Positions 43,183-51,423 of a stretch of DNA of 64,000 bases are shown here, piece after piece. The stretch's first letter is position 1, and each line of letters opens with the position of its first letter. The translations under genes were made by a program, and so were the position numbers. Below the pieces are notes generated by a model. The model saw nothing but the letters and a program-made list of their open reading frames with translations. It searched no databases and was not told where the DNA came from. The DNA comes from Streptomyces nitrosporeus (lineage in GTDB: Bacteria > Actinomycetota > Actinomycetes > Streptomycetales > Streptomycetaceae): assembly GCF_008704555.1 (NCBI RefSeq), contig NZ_CP023702.1, positions 5,370,001 through 5,434,000 of the forward strand, given 5' to 3'.

Positions 43183-44103
43183 TTAGGCGTCCGCGTGCTC
43201 GGAGACGAGCGCGCGGGCGGCTTCGAGGTCGTCGGGGGTCTTGAGCGCGAGGGTCTTCACACCGGGCAGCGCGCGCTTGGCGAGCCCGACCAGGGTGCCG
43301 CCGGGCGCCACCTCGACGAGGGCCGTGACACCGAGCTCCTTGAAGGTCTCCATGCACAGGTCCCAGCGGACCGGGTTGGCGACCTGGCCGACCAGCCGGG
43401 AGATGACCTCGGCGCCGTCGGCGACCGTCTTCCCGTCGGCGTTGGACACGTAGGTGACCTTCGGGTCGGCGACCGTCAGCGTGGTGGCCGCTTCCCGCAG
43501 CCTCTCCACGGCCGGGGCCATGTGGTGCGTGTGGAACGCGCCGGCGACCTTGAGCTGCACCACGCGGCGCACGCCCTCGGGCATGTCCTCGGCCAGCGCG
43601 GCGATCTGCCCGGCCGTGCCGGCGGCGACGATCTGGCCGCCGCCGTTGACGTTCGCCGGGGTCAGCCCCAGCTTCTCCAGGTGCGGGACCGTCACCTCGG
43701 GGTCACCGCCGAGGAGCGCGGCCATGCCGGTCTCGGTGACCGCGGCGGCCTCGGCCATGCCGAGCCCCCGGGTGCGTACGAAACGGAGTGCCGCGTCGTC
43801 CTCGATCACACCGGCCAGCGCGGCGGCGGTGATCTCGCCGACGCTGTGGCCGGCGACGACGGTGGGCGAGGCGTCCAGGGCCGCGGCCGAGAGGAGACCC
43901 GCGGCGACCAGCAGCGGCTGGGCCACCGCCGTGTCGCGGATCTCGTCCGCGTCGGCCTTCGTGCCGTAGTGGGCGAGGTCGAGCCCGATGGCGTCGGACC
44001 AGCCGGCGATGCGGTCGGCGGCACCAGGGAGTTCGAGCCAGGGAGTCAGGAAGCCGGGCGTCTGAGCGCCTTGGCCGGGAGCGACGAGTACGAGCACACT
44101 CAC
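43183..44103 (-). CDS. fabD: Malonyl-CoA:ACP acyltransferase (FabD)
   Basis: Transferase of 306 residues moving malonyl from CoA to ACP. Catalytic Ser87 lies in VAGHSVGEITAAAL and the His in VAGAFHTHHMAPA; APGQGAQTPGFLTPWLE is the N-terminal signature. The start is GTG 44103 in a run GTGAGTGTG, so two codons downstream is an alternative. It is the first gene of the fab operon; the promoter and a likely FasR site lie in the 83 bases between it and fasR. In Streptomyces the enzyme also serves polyketide synthases. Confidence 0.97.
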   Translation of the reverse strand: MSVLVLVAPGQGAQTPGFLTPWLELPGAADRIAGWSDAIGLDLAHYGTKADADEIRDTAVAQPLLVAAGLLSAAALDASPTVVAGHSVGEITAAALAGVIEDDAALRFVRTRGLGMAEAAAVTETGMAALLGGDPEVTVPHLEKLGLTPANVNGGGQIVAAGTAGQIAALAEDMPEGVRRVVQLKVAGAFHTHHMAPAVERLREAATTLTVADPKVTYVSNADGKTVADGAEVISRLVGQVANPVRWDLCMETFKELGVTALVEVAPGGTLVGLAKRALPGVKTLALKTPDDLEAARALVSEHADA

Positions 44104-44165
44104 ACTCTCTCTTGGGGACGGCTCCCTACGCCCGTGGGGACAGGGACCAAGAACCGTCAGGGGAA

Positions 44166-44182
44166 TTGTTGGAGTCCGACAA
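44166..44182 (-). promoter_or_regulatory. Possible FasR site in the fabD promoter
   Basis: TTGT-N9-ACAA inverted repeat in the short fasR-fabD intergenic region. FasR of S. coelicolor binds an inverted-repeat region before fabD and activates the operon; this is the only dyad of note here. The assignment is by position. Confidence 0.4.
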
Positions 44183-44186
44183 AAGT

Positions 44187-45392
44187 CTAGGACTGCGGGT
44201 CCGCCTCGGCCAAGCGTCCCAGGATGAGGGCGATCCGCAGCGTGAAGGCCGAACGGACGTCGGAAGGGGACCATCCGGTGACGTCGGTCACACGTCGCAG
44301 CCGGTAGCGCACGGTATTGGGGTGCACGAACAGCATCCTGGCCGCGCCCTCCAGGCTGCTCGCCTGTTCCAGGTAGACGCTCAGGGTCTCCAGCAGAGCC
44401 GAACCGGCTTCCTCCAGCGGTCTGTAGATCTCCTCCACCAACTGATCCCGCGCGGCGGGATCGCCCGCCATCGCGCGCTCCGGGAGGAGATCGTCCGACA
44501 GAACCGGCCGCGGGGCGTCCTGCCACGCCGAACACGCCTTGAGTCCGGCCGCCGCGGCCTGCGCGGACCGGGTCGCCGCCAGCAGGTCGGGCACCACCGG
44601 ACCGGCGACGACGGGACCGGCCGCGTACGGGCCGATCAGCGCCTTCGCGACGTGCAGCGGGTTGTCGCTGCCGCCCGCGATCACCACCAGCCGATGGCCG
44701 AGCACCCCGGTCAGCACCTGCAGCTTGGCGTGCCGGGCGGCCCGGCGGATCGCCTCCACCGTCAGCTCGCTGTCCCCGTCCGGTGCCGTGCCGAGGACCA
44801 CGCAGACGTGCTCGGGGGAGTTCCAGCCGAGGGCCGCCGCCCGGGACACGGCCCCTTCGTCCGCCTCGCCGGAGAGCACCGCGTTCACCACGAGGGACTC
44901 CAGCCGGGCGTCCCACGCGCCACGGGCCTCGGCGGCCTGCGCGTACACCTGGGCCGTCGCGAAGGCGATCTCCCGGGCGTACACCAGCAGGGCCTCGCGC
45001 AGCACGGACTCGTCGCCGGGCGCCGCGACCTCCTCGATCGCGGTCTCCATGACCTCGATGGTCGTACGGACCATCTCGACGGTCTGGCGCAGCGTGATCG
45101 CCCGGGTCAGCTCGCGGGGGGCCGTGCCGAACACGTCGGTGGAGATCGCCTGCGGGGTCTCCGGGTGCCGGAACCACTCGGTGAACGCCGCGATACCGGC
45201 CTGGGCGACCAGGCCGATCCAGGACCGGTTCTCGGGTGGCATCGCCCGGTACCAGGGCAGCGTCTCGTCCATGCGGGCGATGGCGTTCGCGGCCAGCCGG
45301 CCGGAGGACCGCTCCAGCCGCTTCAGGGTCGCGGCATGGCGGTGGGCGTCGTTCGCAGCGGGCTGCTCAGGATCGGATCGGGGCACGGACAC
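44187..45392 (-). CDS. fasR: Fatty-acid synthesis activator FasR (PucR/CdaR-like)
   Basis: Regulator of 401 residues. The C-terminal 60 residues are the PucR-type helix-turn-helix (LSVYLEQASSLEGAARMLFVHPNTVRYRLRRVTDVTGW). The central part is a GGDEF-like sensory region (HVCVVLGTAPDGDSELTVEAI, LGHRLVVIAGGSDN). Immediately upstream of and in the same direction as fabD, it corresponds to FasR (SCO2386), shown to activate fabDHPF and to be essential in S. coelicolor. ATG or GTG at 45392. Confidence 0.93.
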   Translation of the reverse strand: MSVPRSDPEQPAANDAHRHAATLKRLERSSGRLAANAIARMDETLPWYRAMPPENRSWIGLVAQAGIAAFTEWFRHPETPQAISTDVFGTAPRELTRAITLRQTVEMVRTTIEVMETAIEEVAAPGDESVLREALLVYAREIAFATAQVYAQAAEARGAWDARLESLVVNAVLSGEADEGAVSRAAALGWNSPEHVCVVLGTAPDGDSELTVEAIRRAARHAKLQVLTGVLGHRLVVIAGGSDNPLHVAKALIGPYAAGPVVAGPVVPDLLAATRSAQAAAAGLKACSAWQDAPRPVLSDDLLPERAMAGDPAARDQLVEEIYRPLEEAGSALLETLSVYLEQASSLEGAARMLFVHPNTVRYRLRRVTDVTGWSPSDVRSAFTLRIALILGRLAEADPQS

Positions 45393-45490
45393 AAGACTGC
45401 CTTATCGGGACGACTGCCCGGAGGGGCGGGGCGCCGGGTCGCCCGTCGGGGGGACGGAGGGGCCGGAGGACGCGGGCGGGGGAGGGCGTG

Positions 45491-45553
45491 GACACGGCGG
45501 GAGGCGCCGGAGCACGGCGGGGGCGCGGACACGGCGGGGAGGCGCCGGGGCAC
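45491..45553. repeat. Direct repeat upstream of pirin gene
   Basis: Two copies of a unit of about 25 bases containing GACACGGCGGG and AGGCGCCGG, starting near 45491 and 45529, in the divergent region between fasR and the pirin gene. No function is apparent. Confidence 0.5.
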
Positions 45554-45589
45554 GCCGGGGCCCGCGCCGGGGATACGGTAGGGCGTGTG

Positions 45590-46258
45590 ATGGACGTACG
45601 CCGCTCCGGCGACCGCTTCCGCGGAGGGGACCCGGCCACCGGTGGCTCCGCGGGCATCGAGACCCTGCACGCCTTCTCCTTCGGGCGGTTCTACGACCCG
45701 GACAACCTGCGGTTCGGTCCGGTCATCGCCTGCAACGAGGAACGCCTCGCCCCGGGCGCCGGCTTCGACGAACACCCGCACAGCCACACCGAGATCGTCA
45801 CCTGGGTCGTGGAGGGCGAACTCACCCACCGCGACTCCACGGGGCACGCCACCGTCGTACGGCCCGGCGACGTCCAGCACCTGAGTGCGGCCGCCGGTGT
45901 CCGTCACGTCGAACGCAACGACGGCGACGTCCCGCTGACGTTCGTTCAGATGTGGCTGTCCCCGGTGGAGTCCGGCGGGGAGCCGTCCTACACGCACGTC
46001 TCCGGCCTCGCCGACACCACACCGTTCGTCCTCCCGGAGGCCGGTGCGACGCTCCATGTGCGCCGGCAGGCGCGGGGCGGGCGCACGGCGGTGCCGGAGG
46101 CGGCGGGGGTGTACGCGCACGTGGTGCGGGGCGAGGTGCTTCTGGGGGGCGAGACGCTGGAGCCGGGGGACTCGGCGCGGATCACCGGTTCCCCGGGGCT
46201 GGAACTGGTGGCGCTGACGGACGCCGAGGTGCTGCTCTGGGAGTTCGGGGCGGTCTGA
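45590..46258 (+). CDS. Pirin-family cupin protein
   Basis: Bicupin of 222 residues. The metal site of pirins is visible in the first cupin: FDEHPHSHTEIVTWVVEGELTHRDS contributes His-x-His and His plus Glu. The N-terminus TLHAFSFGRFYDPDNLRFGPV is a family hallmark. Bacterial pirins include quercetin dioxygenases and, in Serratia and Streptomyces, modulators of pyruvate dehydrogenase or beta-oxidation and redox metabolism. ATG 45590 is used; a GTG lies one codon upstream. It is divergent from fasR. Confidence 0.9.
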   Translation: MDVRRSGDRFRGGDPATGGSAGIETLHAFSFGRFYDPDNLRFGPVIACNEERLAPGAGFDEHPHSHTEIVTWVVEGELTHRDSTGHATVVRPGDVQHLSAAAGVRHVERNDGDVPLTFVQMWLSPVESGGEPSYTHVSGLADTTPFVLPEAGATLHVRRQARGGRTAVPEAAGVYAHVVRGEVLLGGETLEPGDSARITGSPGLELVALTDAEVLLWEFGAV

Positions 46259-46378
46259 GGACCGTGAGGGCCGGGCCGTCCCCGGTCCCGCCCTGGGAAT
46301 CGCCCCGGCCCTGGCCCCGGTCCTGTCTCCAGTCCTGACCCGGCCCCGGTTCCGCCCCGTCCCGGCCCCGTGTCCGCC

Positions 46379-46783
46379 TCAGGACTGTTCCCGGCGGTCC
46401 GCGACCGCGTCCAGCTCGCGCATCGCCTGGCTGTGGGCGCTCATCCGGCGGGATACGGTGCCTATGGTGAAGAGCCCCGCGCCGACGGTGGAGACGGGCA
46501 CCGACAGGCCGAGCAGTGCGACGACCTCCGGCCAGTCACGCTCGTTCTCGCAGTAACTGTGGCGGAGGAGGCCTTCGTTGGCCGTGCCGCCATCGGTGAA
46601 CAGTCGCGATTCGCACTCCGCCGGGTACTCGTCGCCGGGCTCCCGGTCGACCTCGTACGGCATGAGCACCAGGACCGCGCACCAGACCCACAGGAGTGCG
46701 GCCAGGGACAGCAGGACGACGCCCCAGGCGCGGGTGCGGGCGGCCCGCTCGCGGAACTGGACGTCGTAGACAAGTGAGCGCAT
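46379..46783 (-). CDS. Small membrane protein of unknown function
   Basis: Protein of 134 residues with two transmembrane segments: TRAWGVVLLSLAALLWVWCAVLVLM (about 17-41) and VVALLGLSVPVSTVGAGLFTIGTV (about 86-109). The loop between them is outside or lumenal and has two Cys. I recognise no family. ATG 46783 is chosen since the residues before it in the longer frame are low complexity. It is downstream of the glycosyltransferase gene on the same strand with a 78-base gap. Confidence 0.6.
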   Translation of the reverse strand: MRSLVYDVQFRERAARTRAWGVVLLSLAALLWVWCAVLVLMPYEVDREPGDEYPAECESRLFTDGGTANEGLLRHSYCENERDWPEVVALLGLSVPVSTVGAGLFTIGTVSRRMSAHSQAMRELDAVADRREQS

Positions 46784-46861
46784 GGCGGGTGAATCTAGCA
46801 ACACCCGTACGCCGGGCGGCCCCCGGTACCGCGGCGGCACCGGGGCCCGCCCGGGAGGGCG

Positions 46862-48052
46862 TCAGCCCAGCGCCGCCTCGATCAGGCCGGCCGCCCTCGT
46901 GGTACCGCCCTCGGCCCGTGCCCGGGCCTTGAGCCCGGCCGACCGGCGGGCGACCCCGGGGTCACCGGTCAGTTCCAGCAGAGCGGCCCGCAGGGCCTCG
47001 GCGGTGGCGTCCCCGGTGTCCAGGCGGCGGGCCACGCCCAGTTCGACGAGCCGGTCCGCGTTCATGAACTGCTCGGCGCCCTGGGGGACGGCGATCATCG
47101 GGAGCCCGGTGTACAGCCCCTCGCTGCTGCCGCCCATCCCGGCATGGGTGACGAAGGCGTCCGCCTGTTCCAGAATCGCCAACTGCGGTACCCAGGAGTG
47201 CACTTCGACGTTGGCCGGAAGGGTGCCGAGTTCCCGCGGATCGACGTACTTCCCGATCTGGAGGACGACGTGCCAGCCGGGCAGGTCGCCGAAGGCGGCC
47301 AGGCAGCGGCGGTAGAACTCCGGCTGCCGGGTGTACGCCGAACCCAGGGAGACCAGCAGGACGTTCTCCGCGCCGGCGGGGCGCGTCCAGGTCTTCCGGT
47401 CCTCGCGCGGACCGAAACACGGACCGACGAAGGTCACCGTGGCGGTGTCGACCCGGTCGGCCTGCGGCTGCATGGCCCGGGGGATGAGGGCCAGGGTGGT
47501 GTCGGGGCGCCCGCAGAAAGCGTCCATGTCCGTGGTCGTCGCCCCGCACCCGGCGAGCCAGCGGGTGAACCTCTCCCGGTACGCGTCGGCGCCGGGGAGC
47601 CGCCACAGCGGGGCCGCGACCTCCTCGGCGTACCCCTCCCAGCCCACGAACGTCGGGGAGAGCTGGACCAGGGGCCGCCCCTGCGACTCGGCGAGGACAC
47701 GGGCGGAGTAGGCCCCGATGTCGTACAGGTACAGATCGGCGGGGTCGTCGTCGTAGACGGCGCGGACCTGCGGAAGCCCCTGGACGGCGTCGTCCAGGAA
47801 GAGGCCCATCGCGGCGACGGGGTCCTCGGGCCAGTTGTTGCCGGCGACCGGCAGCGTCGAGCGGACGGGCACGAACTCGGCCCCGGTGGCGGTGATCAGC
47901 CCGGCCACGGCGGGGTCGTTGGCATAGGTCACCCGGTGGCCGCGGGCCACCAGCTCCCGGATGATCTCGATGCTCGGCAGGACGTGCGAGACGGCCGGGA
48001 CACCGATCATCGCGATATGGGCACGGCGACGGGACATGGGGGAATCACTCAT
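46862..48052 (-). CDS. Macrolide-type UDP-glycosyltransferase (OleD/Mgt-like)
   Basis: GT-B glycosyltransferase of 396 residues, GT1 family. The N-terminal acceptor domain opens with HIAMIGVPAVSHVLPSIEIIRELVARGHRVTYA, including the His that acts as base in OleD-type enzymes. The donor signature is VHSWVPQLAILEQADAFVTHAGMGGSSEGLYTGLPMIAVPQGAEQ. These enzymes glucosylate macrolides or other aglycones and inactivate them. It stands alone, not in a cluster, which fits the resistance type. It is preceded by a tiny ORF and hairpins at 48118-48190 that could control it. Confidence 0.9.
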   Translation of the reverse strand: MSDSPMSRRRAHIAMIGVPAVSHVLPSIEIIRELVARGHRVTYANDPAVAGLITATGAEFVPVRSTLPVAGNNWPEDPVAAMGLFLDDAVQGLPQVRAVYDDDPADLYLYDIGAYSARVLAESQGRPLVQLSPTFVGWEGYAEEVAAPLWRLPGADAYRERFTRWLAGCGATTTDMDAFCGRPDTTLALIPRAMQPQADRVDTATVTFVGPCFGPREDRKTWTRPAGAENVLLVSLGSAYTRQPEFYRRCLAAFGDLPGWHVVLQIGKYVDPRELGTLPANVEVHSWVPQLAILEQADAFVTHAGMGGSSEGLYTGLPMIAVPQGAEQFMNADRLVELGVARRLDTGDATAEALRAALLELTGDPGVARRSAGLKARARAEGGTTRAAGLIEAALG

Positions 48053-48117
48053 TTCAGCTCTGCGGCGGATGGCGTGGCGAACCGGTGCGCCGGCCTCCGG
48101 GACCGATCCACCGGAGG

Positions 48118-48157
48118 CGCGCACGGTGCGCGGGACGGAGGCGGGGGCGCTGCCCCC
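48118..48157 (-). promoter_or_regulatory. Two hairpins in the glycosyltransferase leader
   Basis: CGCGCAC-G-GTGCGCG (48118-48132) and GGGGGC-GCT-GCCCCC (48143-48157) lie between the octapeptide ORF and the glycosyltransferase start. The second begins seven bases after the ORF's stop codon. Placement suits an attenuator whose folding depends on translation of the ORF. No T run follows. Confidence 0.45.
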
Positions 48158-48163
48158 TCCGCG

Positions 48164-48190
48164 TCAGCCGTAGAGCTGTCTGAACTGCAT
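48164..48190 (-). CDS. Possible leaderless octapeptide ORF (leader peptide)
   Basis: ATG to TGA encodes MQFRQLYG. Directly upstream TAGGGT (48203-48198) stands exactly seven bases before the ATG, the spacing of Streptomyces leaderless transcripts that begin at the start codon. There is no Shine-Dalgarno. It is 111 bases ahead of the glycosyltransferase. The peptide lacks the RLR-type arrest motif of erm leaders, so stalling by macrolide is unproven. Confidence 0.35.
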   Translation of the reverse strand: MQFRQLYG

Positions 48191-48434
48191 GCCGGGCACC
48201 CTAGTCCGCGTGCCGCCCGCACGCGAGGGGTTTTCGCCCGCCGGGGGGACGCCGAGGGTGTGCGGGCTCCGGGCGCGGGCTCCGGGACCGGAGGAGCCGC
48301 GCGGCCCCGGGAGGGTGCCGGGGGCGGGCTGCTCTGGCCGCCCCGGCCGGGTCGCGGGAGACTGGGAGGCGGTGCGGGGGTGACACGTGGGCTCCGGCGG
48401 GCGGAGTCCTCCGGCGCACGACAGGACCTGCGAG

Positions 48435-49709
48435 GTGAGAATCGCGGTGATTCGGGACCGGGACGTGCGGCGGATGCTGGCCGGGCTGCTGGCCGAGAGC
48501 CATGTGATGTCCTTCGAGGACCTGCCGGACGGGATCGCGAAACACGCGGCGGCCGCCGGTTTCGCCGAGACCCTCGTCTACCTGGGAGATCTGCAACGGG
48601 ACGTGCTGCGACTGGTCACGGGCAAGGGCCTGGACGCCGCCCGGGAGCCGGAAGGACACCAGGCGGAGTTCCCGGTGGAGGGCACCGTGGCTGGCCGGGC
48701 CTACCAGTACGGCGACATCACCGCCGCGGCCGACAGCTCCGGGCCCGCGTACCGGTGGTGGGTCCCGCTCCTGGACGGGACCGAACGTCTGGGCGTGCTG
48801 CACCTGAGGACCGCGACGGACGACCAGGAGACCCGGGAGGCCATGTTCGCGCTCGCGTCCCTGGTGGCGATGCTGGTGGTCGGGGCCCGTGACACCAGCG
48901 ACTCCCACGCCCGGCTCACCCGGGTGAAGCCGATGAACGTGGCCGCGGAGATGCAGTGGCAGCTGATGCCGCCCCGCACCTATGTGGACGGCCATGTGTC
49001 CATCGCCGCGCTGATGGAGCCGGCCTACGAGGTCAGCGGCGACGCCTACGACTACGCCACCGCCGGTGACGTCGTCCACCTGTCCCTGTTCGACGCGATG
49101 GGGCACGACACCGCCGCCGGCCTGACGGCCAACCTGGCCGTGGGCGCCTGCCGCAACCACCGCCGCCAGGGCACCGGCCTCGCCGATCTCGGCGACGCGA
49201 TCGAGAGGGTCCTCCTCGGACAGTTCCGCGGCGACCGCTACGCGACCGGCGTCCTCGCCGAACTGGACGTCACGACCGGCGTGCTCACCTGGACCAACCG
49301 GGCCCACCTGCCGCCGGTCGTGATCCGCGGCGGACGCTGGACCACGCTCCTGGCCTGCCCTCCGGCCCATCCGATGGGCAGCGACCTGGCGCTGCCGACC
49401 ACCGTGTGCCGCGAACAGCTGCAACCCGGGGACCGCATCGTCCTCTACACCGACGGCATCACCGAGGCCCGGAACGCGGCCGGCGAGGAGTTCGGGGAGA
49501 CCGCCTTCCTCGACTTCCTCATCCGCCACCACTCCGACGAACTGCCCGCCGCCGAGACCCTGCGCCGTCTCATGCGCACCCTGCTGGCCCACCACGAGGG
49601 CCGTTTCCAGGACGACGCCACCATCCTGCTGTGCGAGTGGTTCGGCCCCACCAACCGCTCCACCCGGAGTGTCGCCGCGGTGGCCGGCCTGCCCCGGACA
49701 GAGGTGTGA
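48435..49709 (+). CDS. GAF-PP2C (SpoIIE-type) serine phosphatase
   Basis: Protein of 424 residues: GAF-like sensory domain (about 20-165; FAETLVYLGDLQRDVLRLV) and a PPM/SpoIIE phosphatase domain (190-400). Metal-binding Asp residues are in VSGDAYDY, LFDAMGHDTAAGL, YTDGITEA and FQDDATILL. Such phosphatases dephosphorylate anti-anti-sigma factors in streptomycete stress pathways, but no anti-sigma or anti-anti-sigma gene is nearby. The GTG at 48435 is taken with AGGA eight bases before it; GTG 48387 would add 16 residues. It is divergent from the glycosyltransferase unit. Confidence 0.87.
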   Translation: MRIAVIRDRDVRRMLAGLLAESHVMSFEDLPDGIAKHAAAAGFAETLVYLGDLQRDVLRLVTGKGLDAAREPEGHQAEFPVEGTVAGRAYQYGDITAAADSSGPAYRWWVPLLDGTERLGVLHLRTATDDQETREAMFALASLVAMLVVGARDTSDSHARLTRVKPMNVAAEMQWQLMPPRTYVDGHVSIAALMEPAYEVSGDAYDYATAGDVVHLSLFDAMGHDTAAGLTANLAVGACRNHRRQGTGLADLGDAIERVLLGQFRGDRYATGVLAELDVTTGVLTWTNRAHLPPVVIRGGRWTTLLACPPAHPMGSDLALPTTVCREQLQPGDRIVLYTDGITEARNAAGEEFGETAFLDFLIRHHSDELPAAETLRRLMRTLLAHHEGRFQDDATILLCEWFGPTNRSTRSVAAVAGLPRTEV

Positions 49710-49756
49710 CCGCAGGCGCGGTCACACCGTCCGCCGGGAACGCGGGTCCCCGCCCC

Positions 49757-50566
49757 TCAGTGCCCGCTGCTCTCGTAGTGGCGGGCCTGGCGCTCCCAGA
49801 AGCGGTACGCGGCGTACATCAGCAGGACGCCGATGCCCGGAGCGCCCCAGGCCAGCCAGGCGGGCACCGAGAGTTCCTGCTCGCGGTCCAGCAGCACCGC
49901 CGCCGGCAGATAGGCGACGAACGCCAGCGGGAAGACGAAGGTCAGCCCGAAACCGGCGACCGGCCCGAAGATCTTCAGCGGGTAGTTGCCGAAGTCGCTG
50001 AAGATCATGTCGATGGCGAACTTGATGGGGGAGACCCGCTTCATCCTGAACACCAGTGCGGAAGCGGCGAGTTGCAGCGAACCTTCCACCAGCGCGCCGC
50101 CCACGACCGCCAGCAGGAGGAAGCCGGCCGCGCCCGGTGACCAGTCGACCGGCGCGGAGGCCGAGGCGATGGACAGCAGGACCACCCCGCCCGCCAGGTC
50201 GCCGAGCGAGCTCAGCCGCACCCGGCGGGTGAGGAGCTGGACCAGCGGCGGTACCGGGCGGACGAGATAGCGGTCGTACTCGCCCTCCACGACGACCTCG
50301 TCGACGTGGACCAGCTGGTGGCCCGGCAGCAGCCACAGGCCGTGGGCGGTGAGCCGCAGCCCGTAGAGGAAAGCGATCTCCCCCAGACCCCAGCCGCCGA
50401 CCTGCCCGAAGCGGTCCAGGACCGCCCAGATGAAGGCCAGTCCGACGCCCTGGTAGAACAGGCCGCCGATGATGTTGACGAACAGGTTCCCCCGGTACTG
50501 GAACTCGGCACGGAACGCCGCGCCGGCCAGCAGCAGATAGACACGCAGACCTCGCACCGCGCTCAC
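49757..50566 (-). CDS. ABC-2 type permease subunit
   Basis: Membrane protein of 269 residues, DUF990/ABC-2 family, with six hydrophobic stretches (NLFVNIIGGLFYQGVGLAFIWAVL, GDLAGGVVLLSIASASAPVDW, FGLTFVFPLAFVAYLPAAVLL). The Gly-Glu-Tyr-Asp region VVEGEYDRYLVRPVPPL is typical. Its GTG overlaps the previous stop in GTGA, and it is the last of three coupled genes that together make an exporter with two different permeases and one ATPase. Substrate unknown. Confidence 0.88.
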   Translation of the reverse strand: MSAVRGLRVYLLLAGAAFRAEFQYRGNLFVNIIGGLFYQGVGLAFIWAVLDRFGQVGGWGLGEIAFLYGLRLTAHGLWLLPGHQLVHVDEVVVEGEYDRYLVRPVPPLVQLLTRRVRLSSLGDLAGGVVLLSIASASAPVDWSPGAAGFLLLAVVGGALVEGSLQLAASALVFRMKRVSPIKFAIDMIFSDFGNYPLKIFGPVAGFGLTFVFPLAFVAYLPAAVLLDREQELSVPAWLAWGAPGIGVLLMYAAYRFWERQARHYESSGH

Positions 50567-51423
50567 CCGCCCTGCGACATGACGCGGTGCCGGGCACGCG
50601 ACCAGACGAACGCGGCCAGAGCGCCGAGGACGGCGATCCACGCCAGCTGGACCCCGAGGGCGACGGCGATGCCGGCCCCCTCGACCTGGCCCAGGTAGAC
50701 GGCGGCCGGGGTGTACGCCGTGGCCTGGAAGGGCAGCCACTGCGCGACGGCCTTCACCGGCCCCGGCATGAAGAACAGCGGGACCAGGGCCCCGGAGAAG
50801 AACTGCGCGACGAAGCGGTAGGCCATCAGGGCGCCGCTCACCTCCAGGGTCCAGAAGGAGACCATGCCGAGCAGCAGCCCGAGCAGCTGGTTCACGAGCA
50901 CCGCGCCGGCCAGCGCCACGGGGTAGGCGAACCCGGCGGCCGTCGAGGCGGGCGCCTGGCCCGCGCCGATCAGCAGGGCGAACGGCAGCGCCACCACCAG
51001 GACCGGCAGCGCGGCCGAGGCCCACCCGAGCTGCCCGGCGAGCATCTGCCCCGGGAACCCGACCGGCCGCAGCAGGTCCACCGCGACCTTGCCCTCACGT
51101 ACCCGCTGGTCGATGGGCGAGGACCGCCACGGGCTGACCAGCTGGTACTGGAGGGTGGTCAGCGTCGCGTACGCCGTCATGGTGCCGAGGCCGAGGCCGT
51201 CCACCTCCGCGCGGCCGTCGTAGAACGCCCGCCAGACCACGGTCAGCAGATAGATCTGCAGCAGCATCATCACGAACGACGACAGATAGGCCGTGCGGTA
51301 GGTCAGTGCGGCACGGAACTCCATCCGGGCGCACGCGAGATGGGCCTTCAGCCTCGACCTGGACGGATACCGCGCGGCGGTGTCGGCCCCGGTCGTCGCG
51401 GCGGCCGCGGGCGGGGCGCTCAC
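50563..51423 (-). CDS. ABC-2 type permease subunit (partner)
   Basis: Permease of 286 residues with six membrane segments starting at LSSFVMMLLQIYLLTVVWRAF. The segment IDQRVREGKVAVDLLRPVGFP corresponds to the conserved loop also found in the downstream paralogue, so the pair arose by duplication and probably forms a heterodimer. It is coupled to the genes on both sides by GTGA overlaps. Confidence 0.88.
   Translation of the reverse strand: MSAPPAAAATTGADTAARYPSRSRLKAHLACARMEFRAALTYRTAYLSSFVMMLLQIYLLTVVWRAFYDGRAEVDGLGLGTMTAYATLTTLQYQLVSPWRSSPIDQRVREGKVAVDLLRPVGFPGQMLAGQLGWASAALPVLVVALPFALLIGAGQAPASTAAGFAYPVALAGAVLVNQLLGLLLGMVSFWTLEVSGALMAYRFVAQFFSGALVPLFFMPGPVKAVAQWLPFQATAYTPAAVYLGQVEGAGIAVALGVQLAWIAVLGALAAFVWSRARHRVMSQGG

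Noticed and set aside
45393..45589. A small gene between fasR and pirin
   Set aside because: The stretch is low-complexity direct repeats, and the only open frames are repetitive.
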